In this document: positions 26,870 through 36,369 of the stretch, one piece after another
Layout: every line of letters starts with the position of its first letter
How positions within the stretch are numbered: position 1 is the stretch's first letter
Assembly (NCBI RefSeq): GCF_000158815.1
Contig: NZ_GG657738.1
Location: 3,824,375-3,884,012, forward strand
Length of the DNA: 59,638 nucleotides
Source of the DNA: Micromonospora sp. ATCC 39149
GTDB taxonomy: Bacteria; Actinomycetota; Actinomycetes; Mycobacteriales; Micromonosporaceae
Direction: 5' to 3'
Position numbers and translations under genes: made by a program
The notes under the pieces: generated by a model
Told to the model about the DNA's origin: nothing
The model's input: the letters and a program-made list of their open reading frames with translations, nothing else
The model's database searches: none

Positions 26870-28060
26870 GTGACGGTGAGCCGGGAGATCGACGACATCC
26901 TGCAACGCGGCGCGGACGGCGGGCGGATCACGCCCGAGGAGGCCCTGCTGCTCTACACCGAGGCGCCCTTCCACGCTCTCGGCGAGGCGGCCGACGCGGT
27001 GCGGCGGCGGCGCTATCCCGACAACATCGTCACGTACCTGATCGACCGCAACATCAACTACACGAACGTCTGCGTGACGGCGTGCAAGTTCTGCGCCTTC
27101 TACCGTGCCCCCAAGCACAAGGAAGGGTGGACCCACCCGACCGAGGAGATCCTGCGCCGCTGCGGCGAGGCGGTCGAGCTGGGCGCCACCCAGGTCATGC
27201 TCCAGGGCGGCCACCACCCCGACTACGGCGTGGAGTACTACGAAAAGCTGTTCTCCTCGGTCAAGCAGGCGTACCCGCAGCTCGCCATCCACTCCATCGG
27301 GCCGAGCGAGATCCTGCACATGGCCAAGGTCTCCGGCGTCAGCCTCGACGAGGCCATCGCGCGGATCAAGGCGGCCGGGCTGGACTCGATCGCGGGGGCC
27401 GGCGCGGAGATGCTGCCGGACCGGCCGCGTAAGGCGATCGCCCCGCTCAAGGAGTCCGGCGCGCGCTGGCTGGAGGTCATGGAGCTGGCCCACCGGCAGG
27501 GCCTGGAGTCGACCGCCACGATGATGATGGGCACCGGCGAGACCAACGCCGAGCGGATCGAGCACCTGCGGATGATCCGTGACGTGCAGGACCGCACCCG
27601 GGGCTTCCGGGCGTTCATCCCGTGGACGTACCAGCCGGAGAACAACCACCTGAAGGGCCGCACCCAGGCGACGACCCTGGAGTACCTGCGCCTGGTCGCG
27701 GTCTCCCGGCTCTTCTTCGAGACCGTCCCGCACCTACAGGCGTCCTGGCTGACCACCGGCAAGGACGTCGGTCAGCTCGCCCTGCACATGGGCGTGGACG
27801 ACCTCGGCTCGATCATGCTGGAGGAGAACGTGATCTCCTCGGCGGGCGCCCGGCACCGCTCCAACCTGCACGAGCTGATCGGCATGATCCGCTCGGCGGA
27901 CCGCATCCCCGCCCAGCGGGACACCCTCTACCACCGGCTCGCGGTGCACCACACCCCCGCCGACGACCCGACCGACGACCGGGTGGTGTCGCACTTCTCG
28001 TCGATCGCGATGCCGGGCGGCGGTGCCGGGAAGTCGCTGCCGCTGGTCGAGGCGAGCTGA
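26870..28060 (+). CDS. mqnC: Cyclic dehypoxanthine futalosine synthase (radical SAM)
   Basis: This 396-residue radical SAM enzyme cyclises dehypoxanthine futalosine, the third core reaction of the futalosine menaquinone route. The cluster motif is Cys68-x3-Cys72-x2-Cys75 (CVTACKFC), followed by FYRAPKHKEGW, characteristic of MqnC. Other family stretches are LQGGHHPDYGVEYYEKLF and GAGAEML. GTG 26870 (MTVSREIDD) fits homologues in length; a second GTG at 26876 is possible. It is preceded by about 240 bases with no strong coding signal on the plus strand, probably holding its promoter. Confidence 0.94.
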   Translation: MTVSREIDDILQRGADGGRITPEEALLLYTEAPFHALGEAADAVRRRRYPDNIVTYLIDRNINYTNVCVTACKFCAFYRAPKHKEGWTHPTEEILRRCGEAVELGATQVMLQGGHHPDYGVEYYEKLFSSVKQAYPQLAIHSIGPSEILHMAKVSGVSLDEAIARIKAAGLDSIAGAGAEMLPDRPRKAIAPLKESGARWLEVMELAHRQGLESTATMMMGTGETNAERIEHLRMIRDVQDRTRGFRAFIPWTYQPENNHLKGRTQATTLEYLRLVAVSRLFFETVPHLQASWLTTGKDVGQLALHMGVDDLGSIMLEENVISSAGARHRSNLHELIGMIRSADRIPAQRDTLYHRLAVHHTPADDPTDDRVVSHFSSIAMPGGGAGKSLPLVEAS

Positions 28061-28127
28061 CGCTGCGCGCTGCGGCGGGCACGGTGGGCGAGGACGGGCC
28101 CCCCGGTCGGTGGGTGATCCGATCGGC

Positions 28128-28159
28128 GGTCCGGACAGTTCTGTTGGTCCTGTCGGACC
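28128..28159 (+). terminator. Hairpin downstream of mqnC
   Basis: GGTCCGGACAG (28128-28138) pairs with CTGTCGGACC (28150-28159) with one bulged G and an 11-base loop, 68 bases after the mqnC stop. There is no T-run, as is usual for GC-rich actinobacterial terminators. Confidence 0.5.
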
Positions 28160-28280
28160 TGGTGTGCGTCCTATCCCGCCAAAGGGTCGCGCAGGTCACC
28201 CCAGGTCGCTAACGTCCCCCGCGACGTGTCCGAGGTTCAGTCCTCCATCGGCCCGTGGGGGCCGTTCACATAATGCACCG

Positions 28281-28318
28281 CAACGAGGGCGGGATGGGCG
28301 ACCATCCCGCCCTCGTTG
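28281..28318 (+). terminator. 17-bp perfect hairpin with GCGA tetraloop
   Basis: CAACGAGGGCGGGATGG (28281-28297), loop GCGA, and the exact reverse complement (28302-28318) lie between mqnC and the surface-protein gene. It closely resembles the hairpin at 29676-29711 on the other side of that gene. It is probably a strong, possibly bidirectional terminator. The rest of the 28061-28437 gap shows no gene; GGGGGA before 28438 is the ribosome site. Confidence 0.75.
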
Positions 28319-28437
28319 TCGCGACGAGTGGTGGCCGGACAGATGAACAACCCATGCCGTTGCTGGCGCAAACGATCTACCTCGGATAACGTCCGCTCGG
28401 TTCCGCAACCTTCCTCCTTCCCAAACCCGGGGGATCC

Positions 28438-29652
28438 ATGACCTCGTTTTACCGTTCGGCGCTGGCCCGTGCCGGTGCCGCGGCGCTGCTGGCCGCCGGT
28501 GGCCTGGCCACCGTGGCGGCCCCGGCGCAGGCGGCCGACCAGGCCGACCTGGCACTCGTCCCGCTCAGCCAGAACCTGGCCAGGGGCGTGGAGGCGGCCA
28601 AGGCCAAGCCGTTCAAGTTCACCGTCGACAACACCCGCAGCTCGGCGGCGGCCCGGGACGTGCGGGTCACTGTGGAGACGAAGGAGCTGACCCGGCGGGT
28701 GGGCTTCGTCGTCCCCGAGGGCTGCGACGTCTCCGGCACCACGTTCACCTGCCTGCTCGGCGACCTCGCCGGCGGCACCACCGAGGACTTCGGCATCCCG
28801 CTGTTCAGCACGGGCGGACGGGGCAAGGGCGGCGCGCTGACGGTGACGATCGCCTCGGCCACCGCAGACCCGAACACCGACGACAACACCGAGACGGTCG
28901 ACATCACCGTCACCCGCCCCGGCTACGACCTCACCTCCTGGGTGCAGGACGGGTACGCCAACGTCGTGGTCGACGGGGCGCAGAACAGCGAGCCCGAGCT
29001 CAAGCCGATCCCGCGCGGCGGGACCGCCCCGCTGGACTGGGCGGTCTACAACGACGGCAGCCGCAAGGCGACAGGCATCTTCTACGCCCTCGCCCTGCCG
29101 GCCAAGGTCAGCTTCGCGAAGCTTCCCGAGAACTGCGTCGAGCAGGAGATCGGCGGGCTGGCCCAGGCGTTCTGCGAGGACGCCGGCGCGGTGGTGGAGC
29201 CGGGCGAGTACTACACCGACGAGGTACGGGTGAAGGTCGCCGAGGACGCGGCCGAGCCGGTCCTGCGCATCGGTGAGCTGTACGCGTACGGGCTGGACGG
29301 GGCGGAGGGCGCCCCCGAGGAGGAGCCCCGCGTCGCCTCCTCGGCGCAGCGCCGTGCCTTCACCGAGACGGACGAGGTCGACAACCAGGCGGTGTTCGAC
29401 GTGTTCGTGGACCTGGCCGTCCAGCCGACCCCGACCCCGACGCCGACCGCCACGCCCTCCGGGCAGCCGACGGCCAGCCCCTCGCCGAGCACCGGCGGTG
29501 ACGACGGCGGGCTGCCGGTCACCGGCGTGCAGGCGGGCCTGATCGGTGGCGTCGGCGCGGCCGTGCTGGTGGTCGGCGGCGTGCTGCTGATGCTGGCCCG
29601 TCGTCGCCGGGTGGTGCTGGTGACCCCGCAGGACGAGAAGTCCACCGACTGA
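28438..29652 (+). CDS. Cell-surface protein with LPXTG-type sorting signal
   Basis: This 404-residue exported protein has a signal peptide (residues 1-33, ending AQAAD) and an Ala/Val-rich beta-type ectodomain resembling DUF11/CARDB-like repeats (about 35-310). A Pro/Thr/Ser spacer (about 325-355) follows, then LPVTG (359-363), a hydrophobic helix and the basic tail ARRRR. This is the layout of a sortase substrate anchored to the wall or retained in the membrane. No enzyme motif is visible. It starts at ATG 28438 behind GGGGGA and stands alone between two near-identical hairpins, so it is probably an independent transcription unit. Confidence 0.85.
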   Translation: MTSFYRSALARAGAAALLAAGGLATVAAPAQAADQADLALVPLSQNLARGVEAAKAKPFKFTVDNTRSSAAARDVRVTVETKELTRRVGFVVPEGCDVSGTTFTCLLGDLAGGTTEDFGIPLFSTGGRGKGGALTVTIASATADPNTDDNTETVDITVTRPGYDLTSWVQDGYANVVVDGAQNSEPELKPIPRGGTAPLDWAVYNDGSRKATGIFYALALPAKVSFAKLPENCVEQEIGGLAQAFCEDAGAVVEPGEYYTDEVRVKVAEDAAEPVLRIGELYAYGLDGAEGAPEEEPRVASSAQRRAFTETDEVDNQAVFDVFVDLAVQPTPTPTPTATPSGQPTASPSPSTGGDDGGLPVTGVQAGLIGGVGAAVLVVGGVLLMLARRRRVVLVTPQDEKSTD

Positions 29653-29675
29653 CGCGGTCGCGGCACGGCACGACT

Positions 29676-29711
29676 GGTACGGGCGGGGTGGGCGACCACC
29701 CCGCCCGTACC
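29676..29711 (+). terminator. 16-bp perfect hairpin with GCGA tetraloop
   Basis: GGTACGGGCGGGGTGG (29676-29691), loop GCGA and the exact reverse complement (29696-29711) lie 24 bases after the surface-protein stop. The inner part, GGGCGGGRTGG-GCGA-CCAYCCCGCCC, is shared with the hairpin at 28281-28318. Confidence 0.75.
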
Positions 29712-29742
29712 GCGTCCGGGCGGTGGCTGGCAGAGTGGAGGG

Positions 29743-30453
29743 GTGAGCCGTACCCCGCAGGGCCAGCGCGCCAGCCTGGACAAGCAGCCGCACGAGGTCG
29801 CCGCGATGTTCGACGGGGTGGCGGCCCGCTACGACCTGACCAACACGGTCCTCTCCTTCGGGCAGGACCGGTCGTGGCGGCGGGCCACCCGGGCGGCCCT
29901 CGGGCTCGGCCCCGGCGACCGGGTGCTGGACGTGGGTGCGGGCACCGGCGTCTCCACGGAGGAGATGGCGCAGTCCGGCGCGTACGCGGTCGGTGCCGAC
30001 CTCTCCCTCGGCATGCTGTCCGCCGGCAAGCGGTCCCGCCCGGCGGTGCCGTTGCTGGCCGGGGACGCGTTGCGGCTGCCCTTCGCCGACGCCAGCTTCG
30101 ACGCGGTGACCATCTCCTTCGCGTTGCGTAACGTGTCGGACACCAACGCCGCCCTGCGCGAGCTGGCCCGGGTCACCCGGCCCGGCGGCCGGCTGGTGGT
30201 CTGCGAGTTCAGCACCCCGGTGAACCCGGCGTTCCGGACGGTCTACCTGTCGTACCTGATGCGCTCGCTGCCGGCGGTGGCCCGCACGGTGTCCAGCAAC
30301 CCGGAGGCGTACGTCTACCTGGCCGAGTCGATCCGGGCGTGGCCCGACCAGTCGGCCCTCGCGGCGCGGATCGGCGCGGCCGGCTGGGAGCGGGTGGCGT
30401 GGCGCAACCTCACGGGTGGCGTGGTGGCCCTGCACCGCGCGACCCGCGCCTGA
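29743..30453 (+). CDS. menG: Demethylmenaquinone methyltransferase
   Basis: This 236-residue class I SAM methyltransferase of the UbiE/COQ5 family adds the final methyl to demethylmenaquinone. SAM motif I is [16 protein letters not shown] (about residues 64-79). Family marks are [26 protein letters not shown] near the N-terminus and [25 protein letters not shown] (about 125-149). GTG 29743 has GGAGG 6 bases upstream. The gene is also called ubiE; menG is used because the organism appears to make menaquinone. It lies between mqnC and menJ. Confidence 0.93.
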   Translation: MSRTPQGQRASLDKQPHEVAAMFDGVAARYDLTNTVLSFGQDRSWRRATRAALGLGPGDRVLDVGAGTGVSTEEMAQSGAYAVGADLSLGMLSAGKRSRPAVPLLAGDALRLPFADASFDAVTISFALRNVSDTNAALRELARVTRPGGRLVVCEFSTPVNPAFRTVYLSYLMRSLPAVARTVSSNPEAYVYLAESIRAWPDQSALAARIGAAGWERVAWRNLTGGVVALHRATRA

Positions 30454-30536
30454 CCCGTCCCGCGTCCGCCCGTCCCGCGCCCGCCCAGCTTGTGCGTCTC
30501 TTCCCGATTGTGGCGAAATAGAGCGCTTTGCTCGCT

Positions 30537-30542
30537 TAGACT
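30537..30542 (+). promoter_or_regulatory. Putative -10 box of a leaderless transcript
   Basis: TAGACT (30537-30542) fits TANNNT and lies 6 bases before the ATG at 30549, which has no Shine-Dalgarno sequence (CCCTCC precedes it). This spacing is that of a leaderless actinobacterial mRNA. The same hexamer occurs again upstream of menJ. Confidence 0.4.
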
Positions 30543-30548
30543 CCCTCC

Positions 30549-30776
30549 ATGACCGGAGCAGAGCAGGCGGGCGACGTGCCGCCGGACGACGAGACGGCGG
30601 AGCTGGTCGCCCAGCTCAGAGAGTTGGCCGGCGCGAATCCCGCCGACGTCCGTCGGGTGGTGGCCGACGTGCTGGCCGCGCTCGACCGGGTGCCCGGGAG
30701 CGCGCTGCGCGAGCATCTGCCCGAGTCGATCCGGGCCGACGCCGGGCTGGATGTCACCGCCCCCGCCCCGCGCTGA
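30549..30776 (+). CDS. Small acidic helical protein, unknown function
   Basis: This 75-residue protein is Asp/Glu-rich at its start. Its central segment (ELVAQLRELAGANPADVRR to about residue 60) is predicted to be two amphipathic helices. No family is recognised. It is preceded by a -10-like TAGACT that would make its mRNA leaderless and followed by a 9-bp hairpin, so it looks like a self-contained small gene between menG and menJ. Confidence 0.6.
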   Translation: MTGAEQAGDVPPDDETAELVAQLRELAGANPADVRRVVADVLAALDRVPGSALREHLPESIRADAGLDVTAPAPR

Positions 30777-30793
30777 CCGCCGAAGTGGACCTT

Positions 30794-30825
30794 GGTGGCC
30801 CTCACCTCGACAAGTTAGGGCCACC
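30794..30825 (+). terminator. Hairpin after the small acidic gene
   Basis: GGTGGCCCT (30794-30802) and AGGGCCACC (30817-30825) form a perfect 9-bp stem with a 14-base loop, starting 18 bases after the stop at 30776. The 3' half also holds a smaller palindrome, GTTAGG-GCCA-CCTAAC (30815-30830 region). Confidence 0.5.
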
Positions 30826-30853
30826 TAACCGGGCGTGGATGTTACGCCGGTCA

Positions 30854-30891
30854 TAGACTCCTCCCGACTGGCTTGTGAAGCATTTCACGAG
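30854..30891 (+). promoter_or_regulatory. Putative menJ promoter and leader palindrome
   Basis: TAGACT (30854-30859) is a second TANNNT hexamer, 52 bases before the menJ ATG. Just downstream CTTGTGAA (30872-30879) and TTCACGAG (30884-30891) form an 8-base near-perfect palindrome around GCAT. It could be an operator or a leader hairpin. No matching -35 was found. Confidence 0.3.
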
Positions 30892-30910
30892 CATGCGGGA
30901 GGAGGCGCAG

Positions 30911-32185
30911 ATGACCGCGGTGGAGAACGACGCCGACGTGATCGTCGTGGGCGCCGGTCCCGGTGGCTCGGCGACGGCGTACCACCTGGCGCGGCACGGC
31001 GTACGGGTGCTGCTGCTGGAGAAGACCGAGTTCCCCCGGGAGAAGGTCTGCGGCGACGGGCTGACCCCGCGCGCGGTCCGGCAGCTCATCCGGATGGGCG
31101 TGGACACCTCGCCCGAGGCGGGTTGGCTGCACAACCGGGGCCTGCGGGTGATCGGCGGCGGCATCCGCCTGGAGCTGGACTGGCCCGACCTGGCCAGCTT
31201 CCCCAGCTACGGGCTGGTGCGCACCCGGCTGGACTTCGACGACCTGCTCGCCCAGCGCGCCGTCTCGGCCGGGGCGAAGCTGCGCACCGGCGTCACCGTG
31301 GCCGGCCCGGTGCTCGACGCCGACGACCGGGTCGTCGGCGTGCAGGCCGAGGTCGGTCCGGAGAAGGAGCCCGCCACCTTCCGCGCGCCGCTGGTGGTCG
31401 CCGCGGACGGCGTCTCCGGCCGCTTCCCGCTCGCCCTCGGGCTGGCCAAGCGGGAGGACCGGCCGATCGGTGTGGCCGTCCGGCGGTACTACCGCTCGCC
31501 CGCCAAGCACGACGACGACTACCTGGAGTCCTGGCTGGAGCTGCGCGGCAAGGGCAGCGACGCGCTGCTGCCCGGCTACGGCTGGATCTTCGGCCTCGGC
31601 GACGGGCGGGTCAACGCCGGCCTCGGCATCCTCAACTCCTCCACCGCCTTCGGCAAGACCAACTACCGGCGGCTGCTCACCGACTGGCTGGCCAACACCC
31701 CGGAGGACTGGGGGATGACCGACGAGGCGAACGCCGAGGGGCCGATCCTCGGCGCGGCGCTGCCGATGGGCTTCAACCGGGTGCCGCACTACACCCGGGG
31801 CGTCATGCTGGTCGGCGACTCCGGCGGCATGGTCAACCCGTTCAACGGCGAGGGCATCGCGTACGCGATGGAGTCCGGCGAGCTGGCCGCCGAGGTCGCG
31901 GTGCAGGCCCTCGCCCGGCCGGCCGGCGCCGAGCGGGAGCGGGCGCTGATGGCGTACCCGCAGGAGTTGAAGGCCCGCTTCGGCGGCTACTACCGGCTCG
32001 GCGGGATCTTCGTGAAGCTGATCGGCCGTCCGGAGATCATGCGGATCGCCACGAAGCACGGCATGCCGCACCCCGCCCTGATGCGCTTCGTGCTCAAGTT
32101 GCTGGCGAACCTGACCGACCCGCGCGGCGGGGATGCGATGGACCGGGTCATCAACGCGATGACGAAGGCGGCGCCAGCCGTCTGA
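30911..32185 (+). CDS. menJ: Geranylgeranyl-reductase-family flavoprotein, probable menaquinone beta-reductase
   Basis: This 424-residue FAD enzyme probably saturates one isoprene unit of the menaquinone tail, as MenJ does in mycobacteria. The dinucleotide motif VIVVGAGPGGSATA is at residues 10-25. The substrate-side motif REKVCGDGLTPRAV is typical of the family, as is VGDSGGMVNPFNGEGIAYAM near residue 310. ATG 30911 has GGAGGAGG 6 bases upstream; the longer frame from 30875 has none. Location between menG and nuoA supports the quinone role. An archaeal-type lipid reductase role is the alternative but less likely here. Confidence 0.82.
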   Translation: MTAVENDADVIVVGAGPGGSATAYHLARHGVRVLLLEKTEFPREKVCGDGLTPRAVRQLIRMGVDTSPEAGWLHNRGLRVIGGGIRLELDWPDLASFPSYGLVRTRLDFDDLLAQRAVSAGAKLRTGVTVAGPVLDADDRVVGVQAEVGPEKEPATFRAPLVVAADGVSGRFPLALGLAKREDRPIGVAVRRYYRSPAKHDDDYLESWLELRGKGSDALLPGYGWIFGLGDGRVNAGLGILNSSTAFGKTNYRRLLTDWLANTPEDWGMTDEANAEGPILGAALPMGFNRVPHYTRGVMLVGDSGGMVNPFNGEGIAYAMESGELAAEVAVQALARPAGAERERALMAYPQELKARFGGYYRLGGIFVKLIGRPEIMRIATKHGMPHPALMRFVLKLLANLTDPRGGDAMDRVINAMTKAAPAV

Positions 32186-32322
32186 ACCAACGGTCGGCTG
32201 GTCGACGACGACCCGCCGGCCGGCAGGGATCGACCCCCGCCGACAGCCGTCGTGAGGGACGTGAATAGTGTGATTTTGGCCCACCACCGCCGAGGGCAGG
32301 GAAGGACGAGCAGGAGACCACG

Positions 32323-32688
32323 ATGACGCTCTCGCCTTACGCACCCATTGTCGGGCTGTTCGCCCTCGCCGCGGCGTTCTCGCTGTTCTCCGTGGCCGCC
32401 GCCCGCTTCGCCGGCCCGCGCCGGTACAACAAGGCCAAGCTCGAGGCGTACGAGTGCGGCATCGAGCCCAGCCCGCAGCCCGTCGGGGGCGGCCGGTTCC
32501 CGGTCAAGTTCTACCTGACGGCGATGCTCTTCATCGTCTTCGACATCGAGATCATCTTCCTCTACCCCTGGGCGGTCTCGTTCGACGCCCTGCCGATCTT
32601 CGGCTTCGTGGAGATGGTCCTGTTCATCGTCGCGGTCTTCGTTGCGTACGCCTACGTGTGGCGGCGCGGCGGCCTGGACTGGGACTGA
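32323..32688 (+). CDS. nuoA: NADH-quinone oxidoreductase subunit A
   Basis: This 121-residue membrane subunit of complex I has three helices. The conserved loop [34 protein letters not shown] is intact, with the Cys-containing YECG motif and the helix-2 FDIE acid. It heads the 14-gene nuo operon. The 137-base gap after menJ holds TAGTGT (32266-32271), a possible -10 box, but menJ readthrough is also possible. Confidence 0.96.
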   Translation: MTLSPYAPIVGLFALAAAFSLFSVAAARFAGPRRYNKAKLEAYECGIEPSPQPVGGGRFPVKFYLTAMLFIVFDIEIIFLYPWAVSFDALPIFGFVEMVLFIVAVFVAYAYVWRRGGLDWD

Positions 32689-32702
32689 GGGAGGTACGTC
32701 AG

Positions 32703-33380
32703 ATGGGTATCGAGGAGAAGCTTCCCGCCGGCGTCCTGCTCACCTCCGTGGAGAAGCTGGTCAACTGGTCGCGGAAGTCGTCCGTCTGGGGCGCCACCTT
32801 CGGCCTGGCCTGCTGCGCCATCGAGATGATGGCCGCCGGTGGCCCGCACTACGACATGGGCCGCTGGGGCATGGAGGTGTTCCGCGCCTCGCCCCGCCAG
32901 GCGGACCTGATGATCGTGGCCGGCCGGGTGAGCCAGAAGATGGCCCCGGTCCTGCGCCAGATCTACGACCAGATGGCCGAGCCCCGTTGGGTGCTGTCGA
33001 TGGGCGTCTGTGCCAGCAGCGGCGGCATGTTCAACAACTACGCCATCGTGCAGGGCGTCGACCACATCGTCCCGGTCGACATGTACCTGCCGGGCTGCCC
33101 GCCCCGGCCGGAGATGCTCATCGACGCGATCCTCAAGCTCCGCGAGAAGATCATGTACGAGCCGCTGGGCCCGAACGGCCGCAAGATGCTCCAGGCCCGC
33201 CAGGAGCGCGGTGACGTCCCCGTCGTGCCGTACGGCTCGATGCCGTCGTCGTACCGCAACGACAAGGCCCGGCGCGCCGAGTGGACCCGGGCGGTCCGCG
33301 AGGGGCGCGAGGAGCAGTTGCGGATCGAGAACTGGATGAACGCGCAGAACCACCTCCACCCGCACGGGGGCCCCAAGTGA
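32703..33380 (+). CDS. nuoB: NADH-quinone oxidoreductase subunit B
   Basis: This 225-residue peripheral subunit holds the terminal cluster N2, which reduces quinone. The four Cys ligands are Cys37 and Cys38 (LACCAIEMM), Cys103 (MGVCASSGG) and Cys132 (LPGCPPRPE). The charged C-terminus (about 180-225) extends beyond the core fold. Its TGA is also the start of the first SARS-type mini-ORF element (GTGA). Confidence 0.97.
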   Translation: MGIEEKLPAGVLLTSVEKLVNWSRKSSVWGATFGLACCAIEMMAAGGPHYDMGRWGMEVFRASPRQADLMIVAGRVSQKMAPVLRQIYDQMAEPRWVLSMGVCASSGGMFNNYAIVQGVDHIVPVDMYLPGCPPRPEMLIDAILKLREKIMYEPLGPNGRKMLQARQERGDVPVVPYGSMPSSYRNDKARRAEWTRAVREGREEQLRIENWMNAQNHLHPHGGPK

Positions 33381-33439
33381 GCGCGAGAAGTGCAGCGGAG
33401 CGGAGCCCCGCAGTCGCGATCGGAGGGCAGGCACAGTGA
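33377..33439 (+). repeat. SARS-type junction element 1 (nuoB/nuoC): repeat forming a 20-codon coupled mini-ORF
   Basis: The junction holds a sequence beginning GTGAGCGCGAGAAGTGC and including GGAGCCCCGCAGTCGCGA, shared with junctions nuoJ/K and nuoM/N. Read from GTG 33377, which overlaps the nuoB stop as GTGA, it encodes [14 protein letters not shown] and a short tail. It ends at TGA 33437-33439, which overlaps the nuoC GTG (33436). It carries the nuoC ribosome site (GGAGGG). GCGG-AGCC-CCGC could fold inside an outer CGCGA/TCGCG stem. Whether the peptide is made is unknown. Confidence 0.7.
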
Positions 33440-34167
33440 CGAGCGACAGGAACAGCACCGGCGGCGTGCCCGTACCGGTGACGCCGGCCGGCGCCAGCAG
33501 CGGTGCCCCGGCCGAACACCCGCCGTCCAGCCCGGCCGGGCGTGGCATGTTCGGCACCCACGGCTCCGGCGACGTCTCCGGCTTCGGCGGCCTGGTCCGC
33601 CAGCGCCAGCCGATCGAGGAGGCCCCCCGGCCGTACGGGGGCTACTTCGACGAGGTCCGCGACGCGCTGGAGGAGGCGTACCCGTACTTCGGCGACGCGA
33701 TCGAGAAGGTCGTGGTCGACCGGGGCGAGTTGACCCTGCACGTGCGCCCGGAGCGGATCGCCGAGGTCTGCCAGGTGATGCGCGACGATCTCGCGCTCCG
33801 CTTCGAGCTGTGCTCCTCGGTGTCCGGGGTGGACTACCTCGGCGCGGACGAGCGCCGGCTGCACGTGGTCTACCAGCTCACCTCGATGACCTACCGCCGC
33901 CGGGTGCGGCTGGAGACCGCCGTCTCCGCCGAGGCCCCGCACCTGCCGAGCGTCACCGCCGTCTACCCGACCGCCGACTGGCAGGAGCGGGAGACGTACG
34001 ACATGTTCGGCATCGTCTTCGACGGCCACCCCAACCTGACCCGGATCCTCATGCCGGACGACTGGGAGGGGCACCCGCAGCGCAAGGACTACCCGCTCGG
34101 CGGCGTGCCCGTCGAGTACAAGGGCGCGGAGATCCCGCCGCCGGACCGACGGAGGTCGTACCAGTGA
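33436..34167 (+). CDS. nuoC: NADH-quinone oxidoreductase subunit C
   Basis: This 243-residue 30-kDa subunit of the peripheral arm is a separate polypeptide here, not fused to NuoD as in E. coli. The signature [26 protein letters not shown] with [13 protein letters not shown] is present (about residues 177-220). A long N-terminal extension of about 60 residues, rich in Pro, Gly and Ser, is typical of actinobacteria. GTG 33436 overlaps the mini-ORF stop; its own stop overlaps nuoD by 4 bases. Confidence 0.96.
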   Translation: MTSDRNSTGGVPVPVTPAGASSGAPAEHPPSSPAGRGMFGTHGSGDVSGFGGLVRQRQPIEEAPRPYGGYFDEVRDALEEAYPYFGDAIEKVVVDRGELTLHVRPERIAEVCQVMRDDLALRFELCSSVSGVDYLGADERRLHVVYQLTSMTYRRRVRLETAVSAEAPHLPSVTAVYPTADWQERETYDMFGIVFDGHPNLTRILMPDDWEGHPQRKDYPLGGVPVEYKGAEIPPPDRRRSYQ

Positions 34168-35489
34168 CGACGTCGAACTACGCCACCGAGCGCAAGACGA
34201 CCGAGGGCAAGGTCTTCACCGTCACCGGTGGGGACTGGGACCAGGTGGTCTCCGGCACGGACCCGATCAACGACGAGCGGATCGTCGTCAACATGGGTCC
34301 CCAGCACCCGTCCACCCACGGCGTGCTCCGGCTGATCCTGGAGCTGGAGGGCGAGACCGTCCGGGAGGCCCGGTCGGTCGTCGGGTACCTGCACACCGGC
34401 ATCGAGAAGAACCTGGAGTACCGCAACTGGGTCCAGGGCTCGACGTTCGTGACCCGGATGGACTACCTCTCCCCGCTGTTCAACGAAACGGCGTACAGCC
34501 TCGCGGTGGAGAAGCTGCTCGGCATCACCGACGACATCACCGAGCGGGCCACCACCATCCGGGTCCTGATGATGGAGCTGAACCGGATCTCGTCGCACCT
34601 GGTCTGGCTGGCCACCACCGGCATGGAGCTGGGCGCGATCTCGATCATGCTGTACGGCTTCCGCGAGCGGGAGTACATCCTCGACATCTTCGAGACCATC
34701 ACCGGCCTGCGGATGAACCACGCGTACATCCGGCCGGGCGGCGTGGCGCAGGACGTGCCGGACGACGCGATCGTCAAGATCCGCGAGTTCCTGAAGATGA
34801 TGCCGAAGAAGCTCAAGGAGTACGAAGACCTTCTCTCCGGCCAGCCGATCTGGGTCGAACGCACCAAGCACGTCGCGGTGCTCGACGTGACCGGCTGCCT
34901 GGCGCTGGGCATCACCGGCCCGGTGCTGCGCTCCGCCGGCCTGCCCTGGGACCTGCGCAAGACCATGCCGTACTGCGGCTACGAGACGTACTCCTTCGAC
35001 GTGCCGACGCACCCGGACGGCGACGTCTGGGGCCGCTACCAGGTGCGGCTCGCCGAGATCCGGGAGTCGCTGAAGATCGTGGAGCAGGCGCTGGACCGGT
35101 TGAGGCCGGGCCCGGTGATGGTGGCCGACCGCAAGATCGCCTGGCCGGCGCAGCTCGCCATCGGCGTGGACGGCATGGGCAACTCGCTGGAGCACGTCGC
35201 CAAGATCATGGGTCAGTCGATGGAGTCCCTGATCCACCACTTCAAGCTCGTCACCGAGGGCTTCCGGGTCCCGCCGGGCCAGGTGTACGTCGGCATCGAG
35301 TCGCCCCGCGGCGAGCTGGGCGTGCACGCGGTCTCCGACGGTGGCACCCGGCCGTACCGGGTGCACTACCGGGAGCCGAGCTTCGTCAACCTCCAGGCCC
35401 TGCCGGCGATGGCCGAGGGCGGCCTGATCGCCGACGTGATCGCCGGCGGCGCCTCGCTGGACCCCGTGATGGGTGGTTGTGACCGATGA
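34164..35489 (+). CDS. nuoD: NADH-quinone oxidoreductase subunit D
   Basis: This 441-residue 49-kDa subunit lines the quinone-binding cavity with Nuo[23 protein letters not shown] (about residues 43-64) and [13 protein letters not shown] are family hallmarks; [17 protein letters not shown] lies near residue 376. The GTG at 34164 overlaps the nuoC stop (GTGA), and its stop overlaps the nuoE ATG (ATGA). Confidence 0.97.
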   Translation: MTTSNYATERKTTEGKVFTVTGGDWDQVVSGTDPINDERIVVNMGPQHPSTHGVLRLILELEGETVREARSVVGYLHTGIEKNLEYRNWVQGSTFVTRMDYLSPLFNETAYSLAVEKLLGITDDITERATTIRVLMMELNRISSHLVWLATTGMELGAISIMLYGFREREYILDIFETITGLRMNHAYIRPGGVAQDVPDDAIVKIREFLKMMPKKLKEYEDLLSGQPIWVERTKHVAVLDVTGCLALGITGPVLRSAGLPWDLRKTMPYCGYETYSFDVPTHPDGDVWGRYQVRLAEIRESLKIVEQALDRLRPGPVMVADRKIAWPAQLAIGVDGMGNSLEHVAKIMGQSMESLIHHFKLVTEGFRVPPGQVYVGIESPRGELGVHAVSDGGTRPYRVHYREPSFVNLQALPAMAEGGLIADVIAGGASLDPVMGGCDR

Positions 35490-36369
35490 GTGTTTTCACC
35501 GAGCAGACGCGGGAGCGGGCGCGCGAGATCATCGCCCGGTACCCGGCCGACCGGTCCCGGTCGGCGCTGCTGCCCCTGCTGCACCTCGTGCAGTCGGAGG
35601 AGGGGTACGTCTCCCCGTCCGGCGTCGAGTTCTGCGCCGAGGTGCTCGGCCTGAACAAGGCCCAGGTCGGCGCGGTCGCCACCTTCTACACGATGTACAA
35701 GCGCAAGCCGACCGGCGACTACCTGGTCAGCGTCTGCACCAACACCATGTGCAACGTGCTCGGCGGGCAGGAGGTCTACGACACCCTGGCCGAGCACCTG
35801 GGCGTCGGGCACGACGAGACCACCGCCGACGGCACGGTCACCCTGGAGCACGCCGAGTGCCTCGCGGCGTGCGACTACGGCCCCGTCATGACGGTCAACT
35901 ACGACTTCTTCGACGGCGTCGACCCGCAGACCGCGCTCGGCGTGGTCGAGGAGCTGCGCTCCGGCGGCCGGCCGATGCCGACCCGGGGCGCCCGGCTCTG
36001 CACGCTGAAGGAAATGTCGGTGCAGCTCGCCGGCTTCGCCGACGAGCGCGAGGGCGCGGTCGCCGACGGCGGTCCGGGCGAGCCCACCCTGCGGGGCCTG
36101 CGACTGGCCGAGCAGCACGGCATCTCGGTGCCGGGCTACGACCCGAACACCCCGATCCGGAGCAAGGCCGAGGCCGACCGGGCCGCCGCCGAGGCGAAGG
36201 CACAGGCCGACGCCGACAAGGCCGCCGCCGAGGCCGAGGCGAAGCGGGCCGAAGCCGCCAAGGCCCAGGCCGCCGGGGTCGCCGCGAACCCGCCGGCCAG
36301 CGACGGCAAGCCCGCCGGCGACGACGCCGACGCCCAGGAGCGCTCCCTCAAGGAAGCGGAGGCCCAGCA

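Noticed and set aside
30810..30830. TTAGG...CCTAA palindrome as an iron (IdeR/DmdR) box
   Set aside because: The half-site spacing (4 bases) does not match the 19-bp TTAGGTTAG-type box, and the sequence is better explained as part of a 9-bp hairpin.
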